From the NCBI RefSeq assembly GCF_040605635.1, contig NZ_JBEXDG010000031.1, forward strand, positions 58,631 to 122,630: a stretch of DNA of 64,000 nucleotides, written 5' to 3'. Both the position numbers and the translations under genes were made by a program. This document shows, piece by piece, positions 42,392-50,595 of this stretch. The notes below the pieces were generated by a model. The model searched no databases. It was given only the letters and a program-made list of their open reading frames with translations, and was not told the origin of the DNA. The DNA is from Dactylosporangium sp040605635 (GTDB taxonomy: Bacteria > Actinomycetota > Actinomycetes > Mycobacteriales > Micromonosporaceae). How positions within the stretch are numbered: position 1 is the stretch's first letter; each line of letters opens with the position of its first letter.

Positions 42392-44311
42392 TCACCGCAG
42401 CGCGTGGTAGACGGAGTCGAGGACGAGTGGGGCCAGGTTGGGCAGTTTCCCGCCGAGGTTGGCGTCGGTGACCCGGGTGTCGGGTTTCGCGCCGAGGAAC
42501 TTGATCAGCGCGTCGCGTTCGGCGGGTTGCATCGGCTGGAAGATGAGCCGGTTGCACAGCACGTCGAGGTAGGTCGCGAGGGTCGCGGCGGGCTGGGTGA
42601 CGAGCGAGTCGGCCCGCGGGTTGTTGAGGCCCTTGAACGACTGCTGCAGGAACGCGCGGTGCGAGTTCCAGGTCTCCAGCATGCCGGCCGCGGAGCTCCA
42701 GGCGTTGGCGACGTCGGGGTAGCCGTCCGGCGGGTCCCAGCCCAGCGGTGCCTGGCCGAGCTTGCGGGTGAAGTTGTACAGGTCTTCGAGGGCCTTGCCG
42801 GTGTCGGCGCCGGGCTTGGTGCCGACGACCCGGGCGGTCGCGACGAAGTTCTCCAGGGGGCGGCGGGTCTTCAGGCCGGCCGCGAGCCAGAACTCCAGGG
42901 AGCGGAACAGGACCTTGAGCACCGGGACGATCGCCGAGCCGCTCTGCTGGTACGCGGTCGCGAGCCGGTCGACGAGCGACTGCGGCGGCGTGTCGCACAC
43001 GAACCGGACGGCGAGCTTGCGGGCCACGTACTTCGCCGTCGACGGGTGGGTGGCGAGGTACAGCAGGTACGCGTCGCCGACCGCGAGGCCGTCCTTCGCG
43101 GACTTGTTCGCGTGCTGGAAGCCGAGCACCTTGACCGCGCCGGTCCAGTGCCGGTTCTGCTCGTACCTGAACGCGCCCTCGCGGGTCGCGGTGCGGCCCG
43201 TCATCAGGTACGCCGAGTTGCGGACGTCCTTCTCGTTGTAGCCGCCGTCGATCCCGACGGTGTGCAGCTCGAGGAGCTCACGGCCGTAGTTCTCGTTGAC
43301 GTTGCGCCTGTCCGAGGACGTGTTGTCCAGGTAGCGCATCATCGCCGGGTCCCGGGCCGAGGCGATCAGCATGTCGGAGAACTTGCCGAGGGCGTGCTTG
43401 CGGATGACGTTCACGTCGTACGGCACCCGGGTGTCCCAGCCGCCGTCGAACGGGCTGGTGATGTTGAGGTGGTTGTTCCAGAAGTCGACCATCACCTCGA
43501 ACAGTTGCCGGGAGCTCCACACCTGCCGGGCGATGACGGCGCGGGTCAGCTCGTACATCGCCTTGTTGTCGCCCTCCTTGACCGCCGCGCGGATCTGCGC
43601 GGTGGTCATGGTGACGGTCGGCGTGGTCTTCAGCGCCGCGTCGGCGACCGGGTCGGCGAGCTTGTCCGGCTCGAGCTGCTGGTCGAGCCAGCCGTCGATG
43701 CCGAGCTCCTTGACCGCGGCGACGTCGCCCTGGGTCGGGCCGAACGTGCAGCGGCGCAGCAGGTGCAGCACCGGGTCGCGGTTGAGCGGCGACGGGAAGC
43801 GTGGCGTGGCGCGCATCGCGGCGACGGCCGCGGCGGAGGCCGAGTCGGCGGTGCCGGCGGCGCCGAGGTCGTTGAGGTCGCCGAGGCCGCTGGTGTAGCT
43901 GGAGTCGCGGTTGGAGAACGAGCCGGCGTCGCGCGGGGAGACGTTGCCGCCGCCCTGACCGGTCCGGACCATGTCGGCGGCGTCCTCGGGGCGGCCGAGC
44001 ATCGCCGCGGCGCCGGAGCCGAGCCCGCCGATCGCGACGACACCGCCGCCGAGGGCCATGAGCGCCGTCCTGCGGCTGCGCATCAGCTCGTGCAGGGCGG
44101 GCCGTCCGGTGCGCAGCCAGGCGGGTGCGGGTCCTCGTGACGTCCTCGCGGCGGGTGTACCGGCCGGCTCCTCGTCCTCGTCGGCCGGCAGCGGCTCGTT
44201 GAGGACGCGTGGCATCGGGAACTCGCCTGTGTAGTCGGCGAAGAAGGCGCCCTTGACTCGTCTGTGCGAGTCGGATGAGGGGTCGTCATCCGTGAAGAGC
44301 CGCTCAGGCAT
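42392..44311 (-). CDS. DUF1800 domain-containing protein
   Basis: A 639-residue protein. Residues about 75-100 hold an RSRRTALMALGGGVVAIGGLG export or anchor segment, and the DUF1800 domain runs from about 170 to the end: LLRRCTFGPTQGDV, MVDFWNNHLNI, YGRELLELHTVGID, YLMTGRTA, ATHPSTAKYVARKLAVRFV, and APLGWDPPDGYP. The function of the family is unknown; it acts with the DUF1501 protein encoded directly downstream, probably outside the cytoplasm. Confidence 0.9.
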   Translation of the reverse strand: MPERLFTDDDPSSDSHRRVKGAFFADYTGEFPMPRVLNEPLPADEDEEPAGTPAARTSRGPAPAWLRTGRPALHELMRSRRTALMALGGGVVAIGGLGSGAAAMLGRPEDAADMVRTGQGGGNVSPRDAGSFSNRDSSYTSGLGDLNDLGAAGTADSASAAAVAAMRATPRFPSPLNRDPVLHLLRRCTFGPTQGDVAAVKELGIDGWLDQQLEPDKLADPVADAALKTTPTVTMTTAQIRAAVKEGDNKAMYELTRAVIARQVWSSRQLFEVMVDFWNNHLNITSPFDGGWDTRVPYDVNVIRKHALGKFSDMLIASARDPAMMRYLDNTSSDRRNVNENYGRELLELHTVGIDGGYNEKDVRNSAYLMTGRTATREGAFRYEQNRHWTGAVKVLGFQHANKSAKDGLAVGDAYLLYLATHPSTAKYVARKLAVRFVCDTPPQSLVDRLATAYQQSGSAIVPVLKVLFRSLEFWLAAGLKTRRPLENFVATARVVGTKPGADTGKALEDLYNFTRKLGQAPLGWDPPDGYPDVANAWSSAAGMLETWNSHRAFLQQSFKGLNNPRADSLVTQPAATLATYLDVLCNRLIFQPMQPAERDALIKFLGAKPDTRVTDANLGGKLPNLAPLVLDSVYHALR

Positions 44312-44457
44312 CCCTGAACCCTAATGAGCGCGTGATCTCCCATTCAAGCGGGCAGGTGCGGGTGCGGCTCAACTTTGTCTTTGTTCTTGCTTAAGCGAGG
44401 CGCATACCGCGTCAATACGTGGAATTCGGGCGACTACCAAAAGTTATCTCTTCCGTA

Positions 44458-44477
44458 CGTACCGCAAAAGCGGTACG
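44458..44477. promoter_or_regulatory. Hairpin/operator upstream of the second conservon
   Basis: The inverted repeat cgtaccgcaaaagcggtacg (8-bp arms, 4-base loop) lies 26 bases before the GTG of the second cvnA in a 192-bp AT-richer intergenic region. Without a T-tract and placed in the leader, it more likely binds a regulator or controls translation than terminates transcription. Confidence 0.45.
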
Positions 44478-44503
44478 CATGAGGCAGCCGATGAGGGGAG
44501 GCG

Positions 44504-46792
44504 GTGGAGGTCGTGCGTGACGCTGCGCCGGTCCGCCGGCGTCGGAAGGTGACGTTCGCCGACGTCCCCGTCGCCGCGAAGCTCGCCCTGATCCTGGTCC
44601 TGCCCCTCGCCGGGCTGCTCGGCCTCGCGGGGGTCGCCGCATCGGTGTACGCCGATCGCAGCGGCCGGGCCGGGGACCTGCGCGGCGCGGTCTCGGCCGC
44701 GGCGGAGGCCGGACGGGTCGCCGACGGGCTGCAGCGGGAGCGGCTGGCCGCCGCGCGGCTGCTGAGCGGCGCGGCCTCCGGTGCTGCCCTTGCCGCCTCC
44801 TTCACCGCCTCGTTCACAGCCTCGTTCGCCGGCACCGACGCCGCCGTCGTCCGCCTGCGAGCCTCCGGTGCCGCCCTCGGCGCCGTCGGCAACCTCGACG
44901 GGCTCGCGCTGCTGCGGGCCCGGGTCGCCGCTCGGGAGCCTGACGAGCCCGGGCAGGTGCTGCTGCTGGAGTACCGGCGGCTGATCGCGGACCTGGTCGC
45001 CTTCCAGCAGGAGCTCGCCGACCGGGTCGCGCCGCCGGCCGCCGGGACCGGGATGCGGGCCGCGGGGTGGCTCGCCGTCGGCACGGAGGAGCTGGCGCAG
45101 ATCCAGGTCACCGCCGTCAGGGTCGCCGCCGCCGGGGAGCTGACGGCGGCCGACCGGGACGGACTGGTCGCGCACCGGTCGGCCGCCGGGGACGCGTTCG
45201 CGCGGTTCTCGGCCGGGGCCGCGCCCGCGTGGCGGTCGCTGCTCGCCGGGATGGACGTGACCGCCGGCGTCGACGCGCTGCTGGCCGGGGCGTCGGCGCC
45301 CACGGACGCCGGGGACTGGGCGCGGGGTGGGCTCGCGCAGCTCGACGGGCTGCGGGACCTCGCCGACCGGGTCGCGGCCGACAACGCGGCCACCGCCACC
45401 GACGTCCGTGACCGGCAGAACCGGACGGTCGTCCTCGGGCTCGCCGCCGTCCTGCTGGTCGCCGTCGTCGCGGTCGGGCTCGCGGTCGCCGCGGGCCGGT
45501 CGTCGCGCCGCCGGTTGCGTGCGCTGCTCGCCGCCACGCTGCGCCTGGCCCATCCGGAAGGCCCGCCGGGCGTCGCGGGGGAGCCGGCCGCCGCCGGGCG
45601 GGACGAGATCGGGCGGCTCGGCGAGGCCCTGGACGCCGTGCGCCGGTCCACGGCCCGGGCCGCCGAGCAGGCCGCTTCGCAGGCGGCGCTGCGTTCGGGG
45701 GAGACCGGGATGTACGCCGACCTGGCCCGCCGGTCCGCGCGGCTCACGGACGCGCTGCTCGAACGGCTCGACGACGCGGAGCGGGACGAGGCGGACCCGG
45801 ACAGGCTGGCGCTGCTGTTCGCCGTCGACCATCTCGCGACCCGGATCCGGCACGACACGCACAGCCTGCTCGTCCTCGCGGGCGCGGAGGCCGTCCGGGT
45901 CCACCCGGCGCCGGTGCCGCTGTTCGACGTGCTCAGGGCCGCGCAGTCCCGGATTCAGGCGTACGAGCGCGTCGAGTACGGACGCGTCGACAGTGCCACG
46001 GCGGTCGGTCCCGCCGCCGTCGACGGCGTCGTGCACCTCCTGGCCGAGCTGCTCGACAACGCCGCCCGGCACTCCACCGGCGACCTGCCCGTCGTGGTCG
46101 ACGCGGCCCGGACCGGCGAGGGCGCCGTCATCCACGTCACCGACCCCGGCGTGCCCGGCGGCCCCGGCATGGACCCGGACCGGCTGGAGGAGCTCAACGG
46201 GCGCCTCCAACCGGGCCGGTCCGACCCGCCGGCGACCGGGCTGGGGCTGGGGCTCACCCTCGTCGGCCGGCTCGCCGCCAGCCACGGCGCCGGCGTCACC
46301 CTGCGACCGTCCCCGGCCGGCGGGATCGTCGCCACCGTCCGCCTCCCGGCCGACCTGGTCGTGCGGGCACCCGAGCCGTCCGTCCGCCCGCTGCCGGCCG
46401 AGGCCCCTGCCGCCACGCCCGAGCCTGTGGCGCGCCCGGAGCCGGCGTCGAGGCCCGCCGCCCGGCGGTTGCCGCCGCGGCCGCTGGAGCGGAGTCCGGC
46501 GCTGCCCGGCGGTGAGCCGATGGACATCCCGGTGCCGCGGCGGGGTGGCGCGCGGGTGCCGGTGGCCGCCGGTGGTGCCGCCGGTCGTGTCGCCGCTGAC
46601 GGGCCCACGGTCGAGGCCCGGGCGTTCGACGACGGGCTGCCACGGCGTACCGTCGGTGCGTCACCGGATCCTGACTCCTCGACCTCCGCGGGCGTGCCGG
46701 CGACCGCGTCGCCGCCGGGCTCCCGGCATCCGATCGGCCGTCCCGGCGCAGTCCCGGTGCCGGTGAACCAGGAAGGACCTGCCACCTCATGA
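44504..46792 (+). CDS. cvnA: Conservon sensor histidine kinase-like protein (CvnA), second copy
   Basis: A 762-residue paralog of the 14387-17209 protein. It has TM1 about residues 25-47, an extracytoplasmic helical sensor, TM2 about 308-330, a dimerisation helix with FAVDHLATRIRHDTHSLLVLAG, an ATP-binding domain (N-box HLLAELLDNAARHS, VTDPGVPG, GLGLGLTLVGRLA) and a long Pro/Arg-rich tail. Its sensor domain is shorter and more degenerate than that of the first copy. The partner roadblock gene overlaps by four bases; no cvnC or cvnD follows. GTG at 44504 is used, with another GTG nine bases on. Confidence 0.85.
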   Translation: MEVVRDAAPVRRRRKVTFADVPVAAKLALILVLPLAGLLGLAGVAASVYADRSGRAGDLRGAVSAAAEAGRVADGLQRERLAAARLLSGAASGAALAASFTASFTASFAGTDAAVVRLRASGAALGAVGNLDGLALLRARVAAREPDEPGQVLLLEYRRLIADLVAFQQELADRVAPPAAGTGMRAAGWLAVGTEELAQIQVTAVRVAAAGELTAADRDGLVAHRSAAGDAFARFSAGAAPAWRSLLAGMDVTAGVDALLAGASAPTDAGDWARGGLAQLDGLRDLADRVAADNAATATDVRDRQNRTVVLGLAAVLLVAVVAVGLAVAAGRSSRRRLRALLAATLRLAHPEGPPGVAGEPAAAGRDEIGRLGEALDAVRRSTARAAEQAASQAALRSGETGMYADLARRSARLTDALLERLDDAERDEADPDRLALLFAVDHLATRIRHDTHSLLVLAGAEAVRVHPAPVPLFDVLRAAQSRIQAYERVEYGRVDSATAVGPAAVDGVVHLLAELLDNAARHSTGDLPVVVDAARTGEGAVIHVTDPGVPGGPGMDPDRLEELNGRLQPGRSDPPATGLGLGLTLVGRLAASHGAGVTLRPSPAGGIVATVRLPADLVVRAPEPSVRPLPAEAPAATPEPVARPEPASRPAARRLPPRPLERSPALPGGEPMDIPVPRRGGARVPVAAGGAAGRVAADGPTVEARAFDDGLPRRTVGASPDPDSSTSAGVPATASPPGSRHPIGRPGAVPVPVNQEGPATS

Positions 46793-47181
46793 CAGCCACC
46801 ACGGGCCTCGACTGGGTGCTCAGCGGCTTCACGGACCGCGTGGAGGGCGTCCGGCACACCGTCGCGGTGTCCGGGGACGGGCTGCTGGTCGCGGCGTCCA
46901 ACGAGCTGCCGCCGGAGCGCGCCGACCAGCTCGCCGCGATGGTCGCCGGGGTGGTGTCCCTCGCGCAGGGGCTGTCGGCGTACACGGAGGCGGGCCCGGT
47001 CGTGCGCACGATCGTGGAGATGCGGCGCAGCCTGCTGTTCGTCATGGCGCTCGGCGACGGGCACACCCTGGCGAGCCTCGCCGCGATGGTGCAGCCGGGC
47101 TGCGACGTGGGTCAGGTCGCGTTCGAGATGTCCGGGCTCGTCGAGCAGGTCGGCGCGGTCCTGACCCCGTCGGCGCGCTAG
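46789..47181 (+). CDS. cvnB: Roadblock/LC7 domain protein (CvnB), second copy
   Basis: A 130-residue roadblock protein (LDWVLSGFTDRVEGVRHTVAVSGDGLLVAASNELPPERADQLAAMVAGV region). It is translationally coupled to the kinase gene. Its usual GTPase partner is not encoded here, since a convergent YihY gene ends within its stop codon. It may act alone with its kinase or share the CvnD protein of the other conservon. Confidence 0.9.
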   Translation: MTATTGLDWVLSGFTDRVEGVRHTVAVSGDGLLVAASNELPPERADQLAAMVAGVVSLAQGLSAYTEAGPVVRTIVEMRRSLLFVMALGDGHTLASLAAMVQPGCDVGQVAFEMSGLVEQVGAVLTPSAR

Positions 47182-48161
47182 AGATCCGGGTCGTGGCCCT
47201 CCTTGATCTTGCTGGAGTCGCGGAGCGCGATGAACGGCTCCTGGTCCTCCGGCAGGCCGCCCTGGATGGCGCGGCCGCGTTCGAGCTCCGCGTCGAACTC
47301 GGCGCCGAGCAGGATCGCGATGTTGGAGATCCACAGCCAGACCAGGAACGCGATGATGCCGCCCAGGGTGCCGTAGGTCTTGTTGTACGAGCTGAAGTTC
47401 GACACGTAGACGGCGAAGCCGACGGACGCGAGCAGCCAGATCAGCACGGCGAGGCCGCCGCCGGGAGTGACCCAGCGGAAGCCGGTCTGCCGGGCGTTCG
47501 GCGACGCGTAGTAGAGCACGGCGAGGATCAGCAGGACGACGAGCAGGAGCACCGGCCACTTGGCGATGTCCCAGATCCGCACCGCCTGATCGGACAGGCC
47601 GATCCAGCCGCCGACCGTCTCGGCGAACTTGCCGGTGAAGACGATGCTGAGCGCGGCCAGGGCGATCAGGGTGCCGACGACGACCGTGACGCCGAGCCGG
47701 ATCGGCAGCACCTTCCAGATGGGGCGGCCCTCGGGGACGTCGTAGATCGAGTTCGAGGCGCGGATGAACGCGCCGACGTAACCGGACGCGGTCCAGACGG
47801 CGCCGAGCAGACCGACGATCGCGAGGACGCCCGCTGAGCTGGAGCCCTGCTTCAGCTCGTCGACGGCGCCGGTGACGGGCCCGGCGATCGACGGCGGGAA
47901 CAGCTGCTGCGCGTTCTCCAGGACCGCGTTCTGGGTGGTGTCGGTGAGCAGCATGCCGGACACCGCGAGGAGCACCAGGATGCCGGGGAAGATCGACAGC
48001 ACGCCGTAGTAGGTCAGCGCGGCGGCCCAGTCGGTCAGGTTGTCGTTGTTGAACTCCTTGACCGTCCGCTTGAGGACCTCGATCCAGGACCGTCTGGTCA
48101 GCTGCGTCGGCCGGCTCGGCGGGTTCTCGAGGTGTGGTCCGGTGGGGTCGTCCTGCGCCAT
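47178..48161 (-). CDS. YihY/virulence factor BrkB family membrane protein
   Basis: A 327-residue inner-membrane protein with six hydrophobic helices and the family signatures DWAAALTYYGVLSIFPGILVL, GLLGAVWTASGYVGAFIRASNSIYDV and TYGTLGGIIAFLVWLWISNIAILLGAEFDAELER. The role is not firmly known (membrane transport or envelope). Its stop shares the ctag of the convergent cvnB stop. A shorter paralog lies at 53640-54443. Confidence 0.9.
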   Translation of the reverse strand: MAQDDPTGPHLENPPSRPTQLTRRSWIEVLKRTVKEFNNDNLTDWAAALTYYGVLSIFPGILVLLAVSGMLLTDTTQNAVLENAQQLFPPSIAGPVTGAVDELKQGSSSAGVLAIVGLLGAVWTASGYVGAFIRASNSIYDVPEGRPIWKVLPIRLGVTVVVGTLIALAALSIVFTGKFAETVGGWIGLSDQAVRIWDIAKWPVLLLVVLLILAVLYYASPNARQTGFRWVTPGGGLAVLIWLLASVGFAVYVSNFSSYNKTYGTLGGIIAFLVWLWISNIAILLGAEFDAELERGRAIQGGLPEDQEPFIALRDSSKIKEGHDPDL

Positions 48162-48198
48162 AGAAGTACCTATGCCCTGCCGGTGCGCGGGGATAACG

Positions 48199-48588
48199 CT
48201 ATGGTGCGACCCTTCCGGCCCTGATGAGGGCGACCTGCACCATGTCGACCAGTTCGGTGGCGCGGAACGGTTTCGCGATGACGGACGCGTCGGGTCCGAG
48301 CTCGACGACGGCCGCGTCGAAGTACGGCAGCCCCGACATGTACATGATCAGCGCGTCGGGGCAGTGGGTCCGGACGACGTCGGCGACCTGCACCCCCGAG
48401 CCGTCGTTGAGCTTCAGATCGGTGATGGCGAGGTCGATCGCGGCGGGGTGCTCGACGCAGACGCGTTCGGCGCCGGCCAGCCCGGACGCCGTGTGCACCT
48501 CGGCGCCGGCGCGGCTGAGCACCCGTTTGACGATCTCGCACAGGTCGGGCTCGTCGTCGACGACGAGAACGCGTAGGTGCTCCAGCAT
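48199..48588 (-). CDS. Single-domain response regulator (CheY-like)
   Basis: A 129-residue receiver domain with no output domain. The acidic pair is DDEP (residues 11-13), the phosphorylation Asp lies in AITDLKLNDGSG, the switch Ser in MYMSGLP and the Lys in AKPF. It probably relays phosphate to another protein or acts with a kinase encoded elsewhere; no kinase is adjacent. Confidence 0.88.
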   Translation of the reverse strand: MLEHLRVLVVDDEPDLCEIVKRVLSRAGAEVHTASGLAGAERVCVEHPAAIDLAITDLKLNDGSGVQVADVVRTHCPDALIMYMSGLPYFDAAVVELGPDASVIAKPFRATELVDMVQVALIRAGRVAP

Positions 48589-48624
48589 GCCTTCACGATA
48601 ATTCGTGATTGTGCCGGATCTGCC

Positions 48625-49287
48625 TTACTTGGCCGGGTTCGCCGGTCGGATCCGGCGCCGGCTGAACCCGAGGAACACCACCAGCACGCATGCCACCACC
48701 AGCAGCACCGCCGCGTAGGTCCACCAGGCGGGGCGGCCCGCGGACGGCGGCGAGGCCGCGGCCGGCGGCTGGGCGTTCGTGGTGAGGAAGTCGGCGGGCG
48801 CGGCCGCGGCGCTGGTCGCGGGCGGCGGGGCGACGGTCGGCGCCGACGACGGCGTCCGGGTCGGCTTCGCCGACGTGCCGGTCTTCGTGCCGGTCGTCAC
48901 CGTGAACGAGAAGCTGCCGTTGCCGGCCGTGCCGGCGGCGCCGGCGGCGGTGTAGGAGACCGTGTAGCTGCCGGGCACGCCGTCGGGGACGCCGAGGGTG
49001 ATGCGGGCCGTCTCGTTGCGCACGGTGACGCCGCCGAGGGCGACGACGGCGCTGTCCGGCCCGGTCAGGGTCACCTGGGCGTCCACGATCTTGTCGCTGA
49101 ACACCAGCTGCAGCACCTCCGGCAGGTGCGCGATCCGGTTCTCCGCGCCCGGCGTGCTGCTGGCGAGCGTGAGCCGCGGTGCATATGCGGTCGCTATTGA
49201 CGGAATCGGCAGGATCGCAAGAATTCCGACAATTATCGCCGCGACAACTGCACTTCGCCTGACCACACCAACCAATCGCCCGGTCAT
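48625..49287 (-). CDS. CopC-domain-like membrane-anchored protein without copper ligands
   Basis: A 220-residue protein: N-terminal signal (about residues 12-34), a CopC-type beta sandwich (ASSTPGAENRIAHLPEVLQLVFSDKIVDAQVTLTGPDSAVVALGG, then GSYTVSYTAAGAAGTAGNGSFSFTV), a Ser/Pro/Thr-rich linker and a C-terminal anchor (WWTYAAVLLVVACVLVVFLGF). CopC binds copper through an N-terminal His and the DGHP His; here the mature start reads AYAPRL and the second block AGAAGTAG, so both are gone. It is therefore unlikely to bind Cu(II) in the usual way. Confidence 0.8.
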   Translation of the reverse strand: MTGRLVGVVRRSAVVAAIIVGILAILPIPSIATAYAPRLTLASSTPGAENRIAHLPEVLQLVFSDKIVDAQVTLTGPDSAVVALGGVTVRNETARITLGVPDGVPGSYTVSYTAAGAAGTAGNGSFSFTVTTGTKTGTSAKPTRTPSSAPTVAPPPATSAAAAPADFLTTNAQPPAAASPPSAGRPAWWTYAAVLLVVACVLVVFLGFSRRRIRPANPAK

Positions 49288-49350
49288 GGGCGGAAACGAT
49301 AGTGCATTGACGTCAGCAATGTGCGGGCGACGGTGTTAGCGTGCCGTTTC

Positions 49351-50190
49351 ATGCAGGGCAGTTGGCGTGAACTGGTGCAAATCAAACGCCCTCCGGCGCC
49401 GACCCCGGCGAGCCGGAGGCTGCGGCGCATCGTGCTGCTCACCGCCGTGCTGACCCTCGCCGCCGACGTGGTGAACCTCAAATACTCCACCGAGGGAGGA
49501 TTCGGGCTCGCGGTGCGGACCTTCTGGGCGATGCTGCGCGCGCTCGGTTTCCTGTTCCTGATGCGGGAGATCCGGTGGGGCCGGCTGACCGCCCGCCCGT
49601 TCGGGCTGATCCTCGCCGTCACCACCGTGTTCGCCTCGGCGCGGCTGGCTCAGCCCCGCGAGGACGGGTTCCTGCCGCCGTGGCAGGTGCTCGCCGCGCT
49701 CGCCGTCATCCTCACGCTGTGTGCGACCATCATCTGGCAGCTGTTCCGCTCGCCGGCGATCGCCGCGCACCTGACCCGCCGCCCGTCGAAGCGGCCGATC
49801 CCGCCGTGGGCGCTGACCGCGCGGGTCGCCGCGCTGTCCTACTCGGCGCTGCTGTCGGTGCCGTGCCTGGTCGCCGCCGGGACGCTGTGGGACGAGCCGC
49901 GGGTGCCGCGCTCCACGGCGGTGCCGCTGGTCATCTCCTGGTTCGTGCTCGGCATCGCGGTCGCGTTCGTCGCGTCGCTGATCAGCTTCGCGATGATGTT
50001 CGGGCACACCTGGGCGCGGGTGCTGCTCGCCATGGTCAGCGTCTTCGTGCTGCTCGTGCAGCCGGCGCTGTGCTGGCTGCTGCTCGGCGCCGACGGCGTC
50101 ATCCGCGACGGCGTCCCGCTCGTCCTCGCCGCGCTCGTCTGCCTCTACGGCCTGGCGAGATCCGGCACCCCCGCCACCGGTGCCCCGTAA
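49351..50190 (+). CDS. Uncharacterised multi-pass membrane protein
   Basis: A 279-residue protein with about seven hydrophobic segments and basic loops (SRRLRRIVLLTAVLTLAADVVNL at the start, LISFAMMFGHTWARVLLAM later). I do not recognise the family. The ATG at 49351 is preferred over an upstream GTG because it opens the conserved-looking basic head. Its 3' end overlaps the convergent MerR gene by 46 bases, so one of the two may be shorter than drawn. Confidence 0.65.
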   Translation: MQGSWRELVQIKRPPAPTPASRRLRRIVLLTAVLTLAADVVNLKYSTEGGFGLAVRTFWAMLRALGFLFLMREIRWGRLTARPFGLILAVTTVFASARLAQPREDGFLPPWQVLAALAVILTLCATIIWQLFRSPAIAAHLTRRPSKRPIPPWALTARVAALSYSALLSVPCLVAAGTLWDEPRVPRSTAVPLVISWFVLGIAVAFVASLISFAMMFGHTWARVLLAMVSVFVLLVQPALCWLLLGADGVIRDGVPLVLAALVCLYGLARSGTPATGAP

Positions 50191-50528
50191 ACGCTGATCT
50201 TGTACTCGATCAGGGCCAGATCGCTCTGCAGGCCGGCGATCCGCTCAAGGACCTGCCGGCGGTGCTCCTCCAGGAGCTCGCGGCGCTCGTCGAAGGTGGC
50301 CGGCCCGACCCGGCACAGGTCCGCGTAGCGGCGCATCCCGGCGATCGGCATGCCGGTCGCCCGCAGCCGGGTCAGCAGCCGCAGCATGCCGACGTCCTGC
50401 TCGGAGTAGCGGCGGTGCCCGTTCCAGTCGCGCTCCGGCGGGTCGAGCAGGCCGGCGCGCTCGTAGTACCGCAGCGTGTGGGCGGTCAGCCCGGTCTGCT
50501 CGGCCACCTCGGCGATGGTGAACTCCAT
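50145..50528 (-). CDS. MerR family transcriptional regulator
   Basis: A 127-residue MerR regulator: EFTIAEVAEQTGLTAHTLRYYERAGLLDPP is the winged-helix start, HRRYSEQDVGMLRLLTRLRATGMPIAGMRRYADL the second half, and a coiled dimerisation helix closes it. It lacks a metal-binding tail, so it resembles regulators of the aldo-keto reductase neighbour type. The gene is divergent from that reductase with an 18-bp palindrome between them. Confidence 0.9.
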   Translation of the reverse strand: MEFTIAEVAEQTGLTAHTLRYYERAGLLDPPERDWNGHRRYSEQDVGMLRLLTRLRATGMPIAGMRRYADLCRVGPATFDERRELLEEHRRQVLERIAGLQSDLALIEYKISVYGAPVAGVPDLARP

Positions 50529-50562
50529 GCTTTCGAGAGTATTGCCTGCTCCACGCGTTTGA

Positions 50563-50580
50563 CTTCGAGCGCGCTCGAAG
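50563..50580. promoter_or_regulatory. MerR operator palindrome (18 bp)
   Basis: The perfect palindrome cttcgagcgcgctcgaag lies 16 bases before the aldo-keto reductase start and 35 before the divergent merR start. A -35-like TTGACT (50559-50564) overlaps its left end, as expected for MerR regulators, which bind in an over-long spacer and untwist it. It probably controls both genes. Confidence 0.65.
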
Positions 50581-50595
50581 GGGGAGTGTGGAGGT

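Noticed and set aside
44458..44477. Terminator before the second conservon
   Set aside because: There is no T-tract and it lies 26 bases before a start codon, far from the upstream gene's end on that strand (the neighbour is divergent).
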